Below, in pieces: positions 1-9,213 of a DNA stretch of 49,220 bases. The notes beneath the pieces are model-generated. The model was given only the letters and a program-made list of their open reading frames with translations, had not been told where the DNA came from and made no database searches. Made by a program: the position numbers and the translations under genes. Every line of letters begins with the position of its first letter. Position 1 is the first letter of the stretch. Source of the stretch: Anaerolineaceae bacterium 4572_78 (lineage in GTDB: Bacteria > Chloroflexota > Anaerolineae > 4572-78); contig NBMH01000024.1 in the NCBI GenBank assembly GCA_002084875.1, positions 1 to 49,220 on the forward strand. The letters are read 5' to 3'.

Positions 1-1215
1 CGAAGCGGTAAACGCCATGCGGGCAAATGTTTGGGCAATTTGACGGCGTTCTTCTGCTTTCAGATACAAGCGAGCATTTCGTAAACCTACAGCTGCTTGT
101 TGTGCAAGAGCCGTAAGCAAATGCGTTTCTCTATTGGTAAATCGTTCCCGCCTACTGCTGATAAAAAGATTACCAACAACTTCATCTTCAATAAAAAATG
201 GTACAGCAATAACTTGTTTAATACCCGTCATCTTTTGCAACATGTCACACAAAGGACGATTAACAATCGGTCTAAATAAATCGTATAAGTTACTTGAGGT
301 AACAAATTCTTCTGGTTTACCATCTTTGCCTCGAACCGCCCTAACACTCAAATTATCTTTATAGCGTTCATCGTCCAAAAAAGTGACTGCTCTTGGTCCA
401 ATCAGTGACAAACCAACCAAATTTTCCCATTGTTTGATGAGGTTAGAGGCTATGCTAAATTGATATGCTCTTACAGGCAAAGAATTATTTGATTCCAGTG
501 TTGCCACCATCGCTCCCATGTAGCCTAATCTAAAAACAACGGTATCCACGACTGTTTGTAAAATTTGGGTTTCATCGGTGATGCTAGACTGTAAAGCTAA
601 AGTTACTCGTTCTAAAGCTTGGGTTTCTTCTAAATAACGCTGACTTTGAATAGCAATCGCAGCTTGGTCACAAAAGGCAAGTAGAAAGGCAATGTCTCGT
701 TCAGAAAATTGCTGTGTTGAAGCGGCGAATAAATTACCAACAACTTCCCCTTTTAATAAAAATGGTAGGCTGATAACTTGTTTAATTCCTGTCATATGTT
801 GAATAGTTTGAGAAAACATTTTGCTAGTCAGGGGTCTAAATAAATCATACAATTGGTCTGAGACTAAATATGTTTCAGGAACATCTTTTTTCCCTTTAAT
901 AGCACGCACACTCAAATTATCTTTAAATTTCTTTTTGTCTAGGTGTGTTACTGCTTTGGGACTAGTTAACATAACACCCACTTTTGCTTCAAATTGTTTT
1001 ACAAGTGATGGAGGTATCTTAATGTTATATGCCCGAAGAGGTAGTGAATTATCAGCTTCTAAGGTAGCAACAAATGCCCCCACACACCCCATACGTTCAA
1101 CAGCATCATCAACAATATGTTGCAACACATGCTGTAATTCAGAAGAAATCTCTGAACCAAAAGAATCATCTGCAAAAGATTGATTTGATTTTTTGGATGT
1201 GGATAAATTAATCAC
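1..1215 (-). CDS. Two-GAF-domain signalling protein, C-terminus cut by window edge
   Basis: Read on the minus strand this is an open frame of 405 codons running off the left edge. It holds two tandem GAF-like domains, roughly residues 15-190 and 200-385. They share repeated elements: a DNLSVRA segment, a YDLFRP segment and an MTGIKQVI strand leading to GEVVGN or DEVVGN. After the second domain comes a helix (AEERRQIAQTFARMAF) that looks like a linker into an output domain lying outside the window, such as a kinase, cyclase or GGDEF. The start is taken as GTG at 1215 because GGAG lies six bases upstream and no in-frame ATG exists nearby. GAF domains bind small ligands or partner proteins; neither ligand nor output can be read here. 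The two domains look like an internal duplication. Confidence 0.8.
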   Translation of the reverse strand, partial: MINLSTSKKSNQSFADDSFGSEISSELQHVLQHIVDDAVERMGCVGAFVATLEADNSLPLRAYNIKIPPSLVKQFEAKVGVMLTSPKAVTHLDKKKFKDNLSVRAIKGKKDVPETYLVSDQLYDLFRPLTSKMFSQTIQHMTGIKQVISLPFLLKGEVVGNLFAASTQQFSERDIAFLLAFCDQAAIAIQSQRYLEETQALERVTLALQSSITDETQILQTVVDTVVFRLGYMGAMVATLESNNSLPVRAYQFSIASNLIKQWENLVGLSLIGPRAVTFLDDERYKDNLSVRAVRGKDGKPEEFVTSSNLYDLFRPIVNRPLCDMLQKMTGIKQVIAVPFFIEDEVVGNLFISSRRERFTNRETHLLTALAQQAAVGLRNARLYLKAEERRQIAQTFARMAFTAS

Positions 1216-1394
1216 TTGTTTCTCCACAATATACACATAGAATGCAACAGATTTATCTTTTGCACTCCCATTAATAAAAATTCTTGTCTAAACCTCGTGA
1301 GAATTTTTCGCTGTTAAACACACACATAATCATTATGCCCTAAAATGCAAAAAATTGCTAGTTTTGATGTCACTTATGGAAAAAGATGTAGAAT

Positions 1395-1423
1395 TTGCCA
1401 TTTATACCAAAGTAATGTAAAAT
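1395..1423 (+). promoter_or_regulatory. Probable sigma70-type promoter for the PD-(D/E)XK/cyclase pair
   Basis: TTGCCA and TAAAAT are separated by 17 bases, leaving a leader of about 20 bases before the ribosome binding site AAAGGAGG and the ATG at 1452. Assigned by eye. Confidence 0.45.
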
Positions 1424-1451
1424 TGATTGGTACTAATCAAAGGAGGTTTCT

Positions 1452-2060
1452 ATGAAATATTTTATTATTGAAAAAGACAAATCATATACCTTTAGCGATT
1501 ATTTTCACCTTGACCCGCCGATTGATGATTTACTAGATTATTTTGGCTATATTTATGATAGACAAGACTATGCTTTGCCAAAAACTGATGTTGGTTTGCA
1601 AACTTTTGGTTACCTGAAAGAACATACACAAGGCAACTTATATCAGGTCGACTTGTCCAGTGAAATTGCACGCCGAGAGGCATTGATTTCACCTGTATTA
1701 TTTGCAGTTGCTAGATATTTGAAAGCAATTGTTAAAATTGAATATCCCATGAAGGTGAATGAGCAACTCAAAGGCAAAATTGATTATTTTATACGGCGAG
1801 AAAATAATCTGCTCGTTGTGGAAGCGAAACAAGGTGATTTACAACGAGGATTTACCCAACTTGCCGTTGAGCTCATTGCTTTCGATAAATGGCTTGATGA
1901 TGATGACAAACCAATTTACGGGATTGTTTCTATGGGCAATGTGTGGCAATTTGGTATCCTAAATCGGCACACAAAGATTATTACCCAAGACATGAACTTG
2001 TTTCGTGTCCCCGCTGATTTAGACGAGTTATTACAAATTTTATTGGCAATATTAGGATGA
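1452..2060 (+). CDS. PD-(D/E)XK-nuclease-like protein (paralogue 1 of 3)
   Basis: This 202-residue soluble protein has no signal or membrane segment. An acidic residue in GKIDYF (D111) is followed by a hydrophobic strand ending in VEAK (E124, K126), the D...ExK signature of the PD-(D/E)XK fold. A YGIVSMGNVWQFG segment follows and recurs in the two other paralogues (14091-14696 and 25121-25741). The best general match is the restriction-endonuclease-like superfamily, as in the N-terminal nuclease domain of type I HsdR, but no methylase or specificity subunit is nearby. The ribosome binding site AAAGGAGG is strong. The stop is three bases before the cyclase start at 2064, so the two were one operon. 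Nuclease activity is inferred from the motif; the substrate is unknown. Confidence 0.7.
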   Translation: MKYFIIEKDKSYTFSDYFHLDPPIDDLLDYFGYIYDRQDYALPKTDVGLQTFGYLKEHTQGNLYQVDLSSEIARREALISPVLFAVARYLKAIVKIEYPMKVNEQLKGKIDYFIRRENNLLVVEAKQGDLQRGFTQLAVELIAFDKWLDDDDKPIYGIVSMGNVWQFGILNRHTKIITQDMNLFRVPADLDELLQILLAILG

Positions 2061-2322
2061 ACCATGTATAATTTAATCCCACATTTTATTCACGATAATT
2101 TTAAGCAGAATAGAATGACAGGTGATTTTTATGCCTTGACCATGTTCATGGACATTTCAGGATTCACACCGATGACCGAAGCTCTTATGTTACATGGCAA
2201 ACAAGTGGCTGAAATTTTGTCGGGTATTCTGAACGATATATTTTATCCCGTCATCAAAACAGTTTATGATAATGGCGGGTTTATCACTGGATTCGCGGGG
2301 GATGCGTTTACGGCAGTTTTTC

Positions 2323-2400
2323 AGACCCCTCCACATCCATCCCCTGCACAGGAGAGGGTGCAAGAATCCGACTCTCCTCTCCTTGAAAGGGGTGGGGTCT
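2323..2400 (+). repeat. Family C palindromic repeat inside the cyclase remnant
   Basis: A 78-base G/C-rich imperfect hairpin with ends AGACCCC and GGGGTCT, like the inner part of the copies at 20531-20650 and 33809-33920. It is open in the cyclase frame (QTPPHPSPAQERV...) and sits exactly where about 1.35 kb of cyclase coding sequence is missing. Confidence 0.8.
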
Positions 2401-2718
2401 CAGCAGGAGTCAAAAACGAACTCTTCCGCACAAAATCATTCTTGGGAGCGTTTGTTGGTTTGCGATGGGATGACTCACTGTATGAACAACTTGACCCTAA
2501 ACTTCGTTATGAAAATACATTGCATGCTATAAAGAACATCTTTTTTGCAGAGTCAATACTCCAACCTGTCATTATCGAAATTGAGGATTTACATTGGATA
2601 GATGATGATTCGTTGAAATTGGTGGAGACTATACTACGAGGCATTGAGGGTTATCAGATTTTCATGGTGGCGGGGCAAGTCGCTATTTTGATGACGGGAG
2701 TAAACCACGATTGCTTAA

Positions 2719-2751
2719 AGACCTGACAGGTTTCGAAAACCTGTCAGGTCT
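2719..2751 (+). repeat. Family B palindrome, translated in the original cyclase frame
   Basis: A 33-base palindrome with arms AGACCTGACAGGTTT and a three-base centre. It is identical to 20314-20346 and nearly so to 42148-42181. In the restored cyclase frame it reads DLTGFENLSGL between SKPRLLK and VHEIDLNHLS, so it added codons without itself breaking the frame. Confidence 0.85.
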
Positions 2752-3464
2752 GGTGCATGAAATCGACCTCAATCATCTTTCGGATGAGGATTTACGAGCA
2801 TTGGCAGAGCATGAATTGCAGGCAAAAATCCATGATGAATTGTTTGATTTTTTGAATATAAAAACACAGGCAAATCCATTTTTTGCTCAACAGATGTTGC
2901 GATATATGTTGGAGCATGATTTCTTAGAAATTCGACTTTTTCAAAAAGTTGAACTTCTTGCCCTCAAGGAATCGGCTCGTCTGGAAATGCTTTCGCAACT
3001 AAATGCTTTGTTGATTGCTCTGCTTGACCGATTGTCACAAGATTTGAAAGAAATTGTGCAAACAGCTTCAGTGATTGGGCGGGATTTTCAGATAGATATT
3101 CTCATGCGGGTTCTGAAAGATATTAGCATGGTGCAAATTGGACATGGAGAACAAGAACAGATTTGGTCGTCACTCAATGAATTGCAATATATTTTTAAAC
3201 ATGTCCTTTTGCGAGATGCCGCTTATGAAATGCAACTCAATGCTCGTTTGAAGGTGTTACATTACTCAGTGGCAGATGCGATTGAAACCATGTATGCTGA
3301 TGACTTGAGTGGGCATTATGCGGACATAGCATATCACTATGGCATGAGTAAAATTCACGATAAGGCAAAGGAATATCACATGTTGGCAGGTAAAATTAGT
3401 GATGACAAGTTGCGAGCCATGTATTTGGAAAATCCACCATTTCATCGTGAACTTTTGGGATTTG

Positions 3465-3500
3465 TGGAGCGATAAAGCAAGCTTTGACCATCCAAAGTCT
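3465..3500 (+). repeat. Family A core, half copy, at the 3' end of the cyclase remnant
   Basis: TGGAGCGA is followed directly by TAAAGCAAGCTTTGACCATCCA, i.e. the 50-base core lacking its first hairpin. It supplies the last codons and TAA stop of the remnant. The remaining gap up to about 3537 holds nothing recognisable. Confidence 0.6.
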
Positions 3501-3558
3501 ACTCATGTAAAATATTACTTTTCGATATTCATTTGAATTGGACACAATATATTACAGT

Positions 3559-6500
3559 ATGCAAAATACAATATCAAAACCAAAAAAAATATTGCGACCT
3601 CGCCGCACTCTTAATCGTCTGGCACTGGCATTTGTGGCAATTTGTGTGGCGGGATTGGGACAGTATTCGTTCCAAAAACAGGTCATATCGGATGGGATTA
3701 TCCTTTACCTAATTGCTATTTTCCTTTTTAGCAAAGCAATTGGCGTTATCGAAAATCGGCAACGGTATTGGATTACTCCCTATCGTGGTTTGTTTAACCA
3801 TTTAGGCATCGCCGAGCAAAAATGGCAGCACATTGCAGGAGGTGTATGTCTAATTTTAGCATTGGGAATATCGTATTTTGGCATGATAAAATTTGAGGTG
3901 GTTGAGTCATATTGGCTAGGCTGGAACATGTACGTCTGGAGTTTACTTTTGCTCATTGCTGGTACACTCATCCTAACTAAGCCATCATCCTACAGCATTG
4001 TAAGACGGGATTCTAGTATGTCCAGGCTACGATGGTTTGCCTTATTCGCAATCATCCTTTTGGCTTTATTTCTACGGTTATGGCAATTTGATAGTATTCC
4101 ATTTGGGGTATGGTACGATGAGGCTGAAGCAGGCTTGCAGGCTCGCCGTTGGCTGAATGAACCTAATTTCAAAACACCTTTTTATGAACCGATTAACATT
4201 AGTGGACAGTTCATCATGCTCTATGCAATGGGATTGCAATGGGTTTCTGATTCGGTTTATGGTTTGCGGATAAATTCGGTCATGTTCGGCGTATTAGGCG
4301 TGATTGCTGCTTTTCTATTCGGCAAGGAATTGCGAGGAACATCATTTGGGCTGACAATGGCATTTTTCATGGCGATAATGCGTTGGAGTATTGATTTCAG
4401 CCGCATTGCCATGACAGGCATTGATGCCCCATTTTTCATTCTTATCAGCCTCTTTTATCTTCTTCGTCTAACCAAACGAGGCAATCTACGCGATGCCGTT
4501 TTTGCGGGCATTGCTTTAGGCATGGGCTTAAATTTCTATACCGCATTTCGTTTATTTGGGGTTGCACTAGCAATTTTTGTAATCATTGCCGCTTTAATTT
4601 GGCATCAATGGCTCAAACGAGCGACGGATAAACAATTTTGGTTACGATTGATTGTACGGGGCATGGCAATTGTTTTAGCGGTATGGCTTGTCTTCATGCC
4701 ATTAGGGAAATATGCCATCAAAAATCCTGAATCATTTGGTCGACGTATGCAAATGACATCTATCATCACTAAACGAGATGACCCCAATTTGATAAGTGCG
4801 ATTAGCACTACATTCAAAAAGCATGTCCAAATGTTTCATATTCGCGGTGATAACAACGGCAGACACAATTTACCTGGTGAACCCATGCTTGACCCAATAA
4901 TGGGCATGCTTTTTATTTTGGGGATTGGTTTAGCATTGCGTAATTTATTCAGCAAATATGCTAAACCGACTCATCTTTTCTTTTTTATCTTGATGCCAAT
5001 TTCGTTACTTGGTGGAGTTTTGTCGCTTGATTTCGAGGCACCACAAGGGTTACGGAGTATCGCAATTTTACCTGCGATTGCTTATTTTTGTGCATTGCCT
5101 GTAGCAGGGCTTGCCATCGAAAGTCGCCATGCTTTGCGACCGTTGTCCACAAAATGGCTGGTGATATTTGCCAGTTTGATGGGATTATACATGGCGGGCT
5201 TGAATGCCAACGTCTATTTTTTCAAACAAGCAAATGACTTTTCCGTATGGAATTCCTATTCCACCCCTGAAACAATCACTGCCCGACAGATGTCCAAATT
5301 CGGTCCCGATTATCAATACCATTTATCTCCATTCCTAGTCAATCATCCTTCTATCCGTTTTATTGCCCCCAACATCCCATATCAAAAACCTTTACCTCTG
5401 CCCGATGCCTTGCCAATTCGGTCACTTAATCCTCGCCCGACAATTTTATTCATTCATCCCGATGACCGTTGGGTATTTGATGAAGCACAACGAATTTATC
5501 CTGCTGGACAATTCGAAGTATTTACTAATGATAACAGTCCTCCTTCTGTGTTCATGGCAGTTTTAAGAGAAAACGACCTTATTTCGATACGTGGCATAGA
5601 GTTGCGATATTGGGCAGGTTCCGAAATACGTCATGACCAAATTCCTATCAAAGCTATGCGTGTGGAAAATATCAACGTTGATTGGGAAAATACCATTCCA
5701 TTGACTCCGCCGTTTATTGCCGAATGGACAGGAATTTTATATGCCGAACAGTACGGACTTTATCAAATCCATGTAACTGCTCCTGATGAGACAATATTAG
5801 AAATCAACGGCACAACGGTCATTAGCGGCACGGATTCACAAGATGTTACATGGGAATTGGCAAAAGGAAATCATGCCATTCGCTTGCAAGCAAAGTCAGG
5901 CACAGGACATGTAAATTTGAGTTGGACTCCTCCTTTCGCTCAAAAAGAGTTAATTCCTGAAGGGGCATTTTATAGCCATCCCATCACTAATAACGGCTTG
6001 ATGGGACGATATTACATGGATACAAATTGGCAGGGAATTGCCACCATGGTTCGGATTGACCCCTTCTTGGATACATATTTTCATTTTACCCCGTTGCCAC
6101 GTCCTTACTCGGTGGAATGGACAGGACTCCTTGAAACGCCGACTTCGGGCATTTATGGTTTGGGCTTGCAGTCTGTTGGAGTATCAGAATTATACATCGG
6201 CGATAATTTGATTGTTCGCTCGGATGTGCCGAATAGCTACGTCGAAAATTCGATTTCATTGAAAGCAGGCATGCACAATATTCGAGTTCGTTTTCAAGAT
6301 ACCATGGACAGGTCGCAAATTCATCTCTATTGGCGTTCTCCAACGATGGGCAGTATTGTACCCATACCGAGTCAGCATTTATATCCTCCGCTTGGAAGTG
6401 CATGGCAAGGGGACAAACCATTCGAGGCTCCGAGCAGTGATTTCGAGGCAAAACCCATGAATTTGAGTCATGCCATGAGTTTGCAAGATGGCTTAAGCCA

Positions 6501-7281
6501 ACCGCGTGATATTACCGTTGGAGCCGATGGACGCGTTTATGTCGCCGATGTGGGTGTCAAGCAAATCCTCGTTTATCAAAATGGTCAATTGCAAGATAGT
6601 TGGTCTGAAACAAGCGATGGTGCATTTGTGGAACCGTTGGCATTAGTTACAAGCAGTGACGGTAATATCATCGTTTTAGATGCCAGCCAACAATGGATTT
6701 ATCGTCTTACACCTGATGGTAAGTTAATTAGCAAAATCGGCGGTCCTGATGCTCGACTGTACAATCCACGTGGCATGACCATTTTCTCACAAGATGGTAT
6801 TCCCGATGCACTTATCATCGCCGACACTGGAACAGGTAGACTGGCATTGTATGATGTAAATGGCATATCGCTTGGCTCGATTGGCATGTTCGGCGATGGA
6901 CCTGGTCAATTTAATGAACCTGTAGATGTGTTGCGTGATGAATTTGGTACATATTTCGTTGTAGAAGGCTCGAATATTCGACGTTGGCAACGAATTGACA
7001 GCTACGGCAAACCGTTAGCTGTGTGGCCCATTGCCGATACTCCTGTTGCCTTTGACGGTAGCCACATGGCATGGGCGGCTGATGGCTCTATTTTAATGAC
7101 CAATTCACACAAGCATGCCATCAGACGATTTACACCCGATGGTGAATTGCTCGACGAATGGCAAGCAATTGCCTCGATTCAATTCAAAAAACCTGTCGGA
7201 ATTTTCGTAGACAAAGAACACAATCAACTTTATGTCAGCGATGTAGAAACTGGCAAAGTGCATGTTTTTAATGTTGAGTAG
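3559..7281 (+). CDS. GT-C (PMT/family 39-like) membrane glycosyltransferase fused to two PA14 domains and an NHL propeller
   Basis: This protein has about 1240 residues. The N-terminal part (about 1-550) has more than ten hydrophobic segments and the acidic GT-C motif WYDEAEAGLQARRWL in the first outer loop, typical of lipid-phosphosugar-dependent glycosyltransferases (PMT/ArnT type). Two PA14-like beta domains follow (about 680-800 and 815-945), each with a VEWTG or AEWTG strand and a LSW or LYW strand; PA14 domains usually bind carbohydrate. The last 260 residues carry NHL-type blades (QPRDITVGADGRVYVAD, NPRGMTIFS, KPVGIFVDKEHNQLYVSD), normally a six-bladed propeller. The ATG at 3559 is preferred over a TTG at 3538; neither has a clear ribosome binding site. 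The outer domains may recognise the glycan or protein being modified (inference). No operon partner is visible. Confidence 0.85.
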   Translation: MQNTISKPKKILRPRRTLNRLALAFVAICVAGLGQYSFQKQVISDGIILYLIAIFLFSKAIGVIENRQRYWITPYRGLFNHLGIAEQKWQHIAGGVCLILALGISYFGMIKFEVVESYWLGWNMYVWSLLLLIAGTLILTKPSSYSIVRRDSSMSRLRWFALFAIILLALFLRLWQFDSIPFGVWYDEAEAGLQARRWLNEPNFKTPFYEPINISGQFIMLYAMGLQWVSDSVYGLRINSVMFGVLGVIAAFLFGKELRGTSFGLTMAFFMAIMRWSIDFSRIAMTGIDAPFFILISLFYLLRLTKRGNLRDAVFAGIALGMGLNFYTAFRLFGVALAIFVIIAALIWHQWLKRATDKQFWLRLIVRGMAIVLAVWLVFMPLGKYAIKNPESFGRRMQMTSIITKRDDPNLISAISTTFKKHVQMFHIRGDNNGRHNLPGEPMLDPIMGMLFILGIGLALRNLFSKYAKPTHLFFFILMPISLLGGVLSLDFEAPQGLRSIAILPAIAYFCALPVAGLAIESRHALRPLSTKWLVIFASLMGLYMAGLNANVYFFKQANDFSVWNSYSTPETITARQMSKFGPDYQYHLSPFLVNHPSIRFIAPNIPYQKPLPLPDALPIRSLNPRPTILFIHPDDRWVFDEAQRIYPAGQFEVFTNDNSPPSVFMAVLRENDLISIRGIELRYWAGSEIRHDQIPIKAMRVENINVDWENTIPLTPPFIAEWTGILYAEQYGLYQIHVTAPDETILEINGTTVISGTDSQDVTWELAKGNHAIRLQAKSGTGHVNLSWTPPFAQKELIPEGAFYSHPITNNGLMGRYYMDTNWQGIATMVRIDPFLDTYFHFTPLPRPYSVEWTGLLETPTSGIYGLGLQSVGVSELYIGDNLIVRSDVPNSYVENSISLKAGMHNIRVRFQDTMDRSQIHLYWRSPTMGSIVPIPSQHLYPPLGSAWQGDKPFEAPSSDFEAKPMNLSHAMSLQDGLSQPRDITVGADGRVYVADVGVKQILVYQNGQLQDSWSETSDGAFVEPLALVTSSDGNIIVLDASQQWIYRLTPDGKLISKIGGPDARLYNPRGMTIFSQDGIPDALIIADTGTGRLALYDVNGISLGSIGMFGDGPGQFNEPVDVLRDEFGTYFVVEGSNIRRWQRIDSYGKPLAVWPIADTPVAFDGSHMAWAADGSILMTNSHKHAIRRFTPDGELLDEWQAIASIQFKKPVGIFVDKEHNQLYVSDVETGKVHVFNVE

Positions 7282-7284
7282 AGG

Positions 7285-7408
7285 AACATCAAAGCCTGTT
7301 TTGACATGAAAAAGCAAGCTTTTTCGCTCCAGTGTGTGACCATGTGATTGAAAATCATATCGAAAAATATCCCAAGCCATGTTCTTTGTTTTAGCATTAA
7401 ACAGCCCT
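7285..7408 (+). repeat. Family A element, left end missing
   Basis: It contains the core (CATCAAAGCCTGTTTTGACATG, then AAAAAGCAAGCTTTTTCGCTCCA), the distal arm (ATATCCCAAGCCATG) and the terminal repeat TTAGCATTAAACAGCCCT. The left terminal repeat is absent. It starts a few bases after the preceding stop codon, and its hairpins could end transcription there. Confidence 0.8.
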
Positions 7409-7476
7409 CCAGTAGTTAGGAAGCGGGGATAGGTTCATATTTATCTGCAAGGAGTGCATTGGAAAAAGGAGAAACC

Positions 7477-9084
7477 ATGCTTAAAATACTTATTACTGAT
7501 ACAATCCCACCTCAAGCATTAACACCATTGCAAACCGCAAAGGATGTTATTTACGATATTAAACAAAATTTAACCGAAGTGGAACTTGTCAAGGAAATAG
7601 GAAAATATAACGCACTTATCATGCCTCACCCCTTGAAAATATCGGCAACTGTTTTAAGCAAGGCAAAAGTGTTACAAGTCATTGGGCAAACGGGTGCGGA
7701 TGTTGATAACATTGATATCAACCAAGCTAGTTTACAAGGAATCATCGTTATGAACACGCCCGGTGTTAATAGCATTACTGTTGCCGAATATACAATGGCT
7801 CTGCTGTTGGCATTGGCTCGCCACATTCCGCAGGCATGTCAATCTTTGGCGAATAAGTCATGGCAACCTGCTCAATTCATTGGTACAGAATTGTATCGCA
7901 AAACGATTGGTATTATTGGTCTGGGGCAAGTAGGTAGTCGAGTTGCTGTTCGCTGTCAAGCATTTGGCATGAAGGTGATTGCTTATGACCCTTACATCGG
8001 AAATGATGCCGCACGCGGTCTTAAGGTAACATTGGTTGATTTAGATGAACTTTTTACTGCATCAGATTTCATCAGCTTGCATGCGGCTCATACTCCCGAA
8101 ACGAAAAATATCATCAATGCTCAAGCAATTACCCAAATGAAAGACGGAGTACAAATAATCAATTGTGCTAAAGGGACATTGATTGACGAAACGGCACTGG
8201 CAGAAGCGATTACATCAGGTAAGGTTGGCGGGGTTGCTTTAGATGTCTTTGGCGATGAACCACTTGATTCAAACAGTCCACTATATGACTTACCAAATGT
8301 CATTATTACACCACACATTGCTAGCCATTCTTATGAAGCACAACGGGATTTGAGTAGCCAAATTATCAGCCAAGTGGTTGATGCCCTACAAGGAAATGAG
8401 ATTCGTAATGCGGTCAACATGCCCCTTGCTGAGCCGAAGGTATTACAGACCATGCGACCTTTTATGGACTTGGCAGAACGTGTGGGAAGTTTGCAAACTC
8501 AATTAGCCGATAAACGAATAAATCGAGTTGAGCTTGAATTTGCGGGAGAACTAAATGCCCATGTCAAATTATTAGCCGTTGCTTTATTGAAGGGGTTACT
8601 TTCTCCTATCATGGCTGAATCGGTAAACTATGTCAATGCCCCTCATTTAGCTCGCCAACGTGGGATTACCGTTTCCCAAGCACGCGGTTTTGACACCCTG
8701 AATTATCCTAATTTAATCACATGTAAAGTTATATGGGATGGAGCATCAAACCTTAGTTTGACCAGTGGTAGCCGCATCATAGCTGCCACAATTTTTGGTG
8801 GTGATGAGCCACGCATCGTACAGGTTGACCATTACCGCATGGATGTTAAACCTGAAGGGCAGATACTGGTCATGGACTCACTGGATGTGCCAGGCGTTAT
8901 AGGTCGTTTAGGTACTATTTTAAGTTGGGCGGGAGTCAATATCGCTTCAATGCGTTTGGGACGTACCAAGCAAGGTGGGTCAGTTTTAACATTTGTTAAA
9001 GTAGATGAGCCTGTCTCTAGTGAGGTGATTAATCAATTATTGGTTTTTGAACCAATCTATCGCATACGCCAGGTGATGTTGTGA
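7477..9084 (+). CDS. serA: D-3-phosphoglycerate dehydrogenase, long form with ACT domain
   Basis: It oxidises 3-phosphoglycerate to 3-phosphohydroxypyruvate with NAD, the first step of serine synthesis. The 535 residues show the usual order: split substrate domain, Rossmann domain with GIIGLGQVGSRV (about 140-151), the ASB intervening domain (about 315-450) and a C-terminal ACT domain (about 460-535; MDSLDVPGVIGRLGTIL) for allosteric serine sensing. Catalytic Glu (GDEPL) and His (TPHIASHS) are present, but the usual catalytic Arg in the SRG/ARG motif is Lys232 here (INCAKGTLIDE). The start is ATG 7477 with AAAGGAG upstream, not the in-frame TTG at 7459. No other serine genes are adjacent. The Lys substitution leaves open another D-2-hydroxyacid substrate. 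Confidence 0.9.
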   Translation: MLKILITDTIPPQALTPLQTAKDVIYDIKQNLTEVELVKEIGKYNALIMPHPLKISATVLSKAKVLQVIGQTGADVDNIDINQASLQGIIVMNTPGVNSITVAEYTMALLLALARHIPQACQSLANKSWQPAQFIGTELYRKTIGIIGLGQVGSRVAVRCQAFGMKVIAYDPYIGNDAARGLKVTLVDLDELFTASDFISLHAAHTPETKNIINAQAITQMKDGVQIINCAKGTLIDETALAEAITSGKVGGVALDVFGDEPLDSNSPLYDLPNVIITPHIASHSYEAQRDLSSQIISQVVDALQGNEIRNAVNMPLAEPKVLQTMRPFMDLAERVGSLQTQLADKRINRVELEFAGELNAHVKLLAVALLKGLLSPIMAESVNYVNAPHLARQRGITVSQARGFDTLNYPNLITCKVIWDGASNLSLTSGSRIIAATIFGGDEPRIVQVDHYRMDVKPEGQILVMDSLDVPGVIGRLGTILSWAGVNIASMRLGRTKQGGSVLTFVKVDEPVSSEVINQLLVFEPIYRIRQVML

Positions 9085-9176
9085 GTGAACTGTTCCTTTG
9101 GTTAGATAAAATGTTGCGGCAAAAAGGAAAACGTTGAATCATAAAATTCGATAAAATCCTAAATTGTTTAACATGG

Positions 9177-9205
9177 TTTTCAAAAACAACTTTTTATGTT
9201 ATCAT
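9177..9205 (+). promoter_or_regulatory. Possible promoter giving a near-leaderless amidase mRNA
   Basis: TTTTCA and TATCAT are 17 bases apart, and the -10 ends only eight bases before the ATG at 9214. No Shine-Dalgarno sequence precedes that ATG, which fits a transcript starting at or next to the start codon. Confidence 0.3.
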
Positions 9206-9213
9206 GAAACACA

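Larger units (their letters stand above)
2064..3475 (+). pseudogene. Remnant of tandem adenylate/guanylate cyclase with ATPase domain (sAC-like)
   Basis: The intact paralogue is at 14816-17176. This copy keeps the start of the first cyclase domain (FMDISGFTPMTEA and GFAGDAFTAVF, both metal-binding Asp present). It then jumps through a family C repeat (2323-2400) directly to FVGLRWDDSLYEQL, late in the ATPase domain. About 450 residues are missing: the rest of cyclase domain 1, domain 2 and the Walker A motif. Walker B (IEIEDLHWIDDD) remains. A single-base shift near 2670-2680 breaks the frame, after which the original frame (SRYFDDGSKPRLL, then DLNHLSDEDLRALAEHEL) continues to 3475. This copy has a C-terminal stretch (ELQYIFKHVLLRDAAYEM and about 80 more residues) that the other copy has lost. 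The last codons and stop come from a family A repeat. It cannot be catalytic. Confidence 0.9.

Noticed and set aside
1452..2060. A Uma2-family or type I restriction subunit
   Set aside because: The Uma2 signature around the conserved Pro-Asp-Val is absent and there is no HsdM, HsdS or helicase partner; only the general PD-(D/E)XK pattern can be supported.
2064..3475. Two separate genes (short cyclase and ATPase-like protein)
   Set aside because: Alignment with the 14816-17176 product shows one gene with a deletion and a one-base shift.
9081..9137. An 18-codon frame (GTG) overlapping the serA stop
   Set aside because: Too short and without a recognisable product; probably chance.
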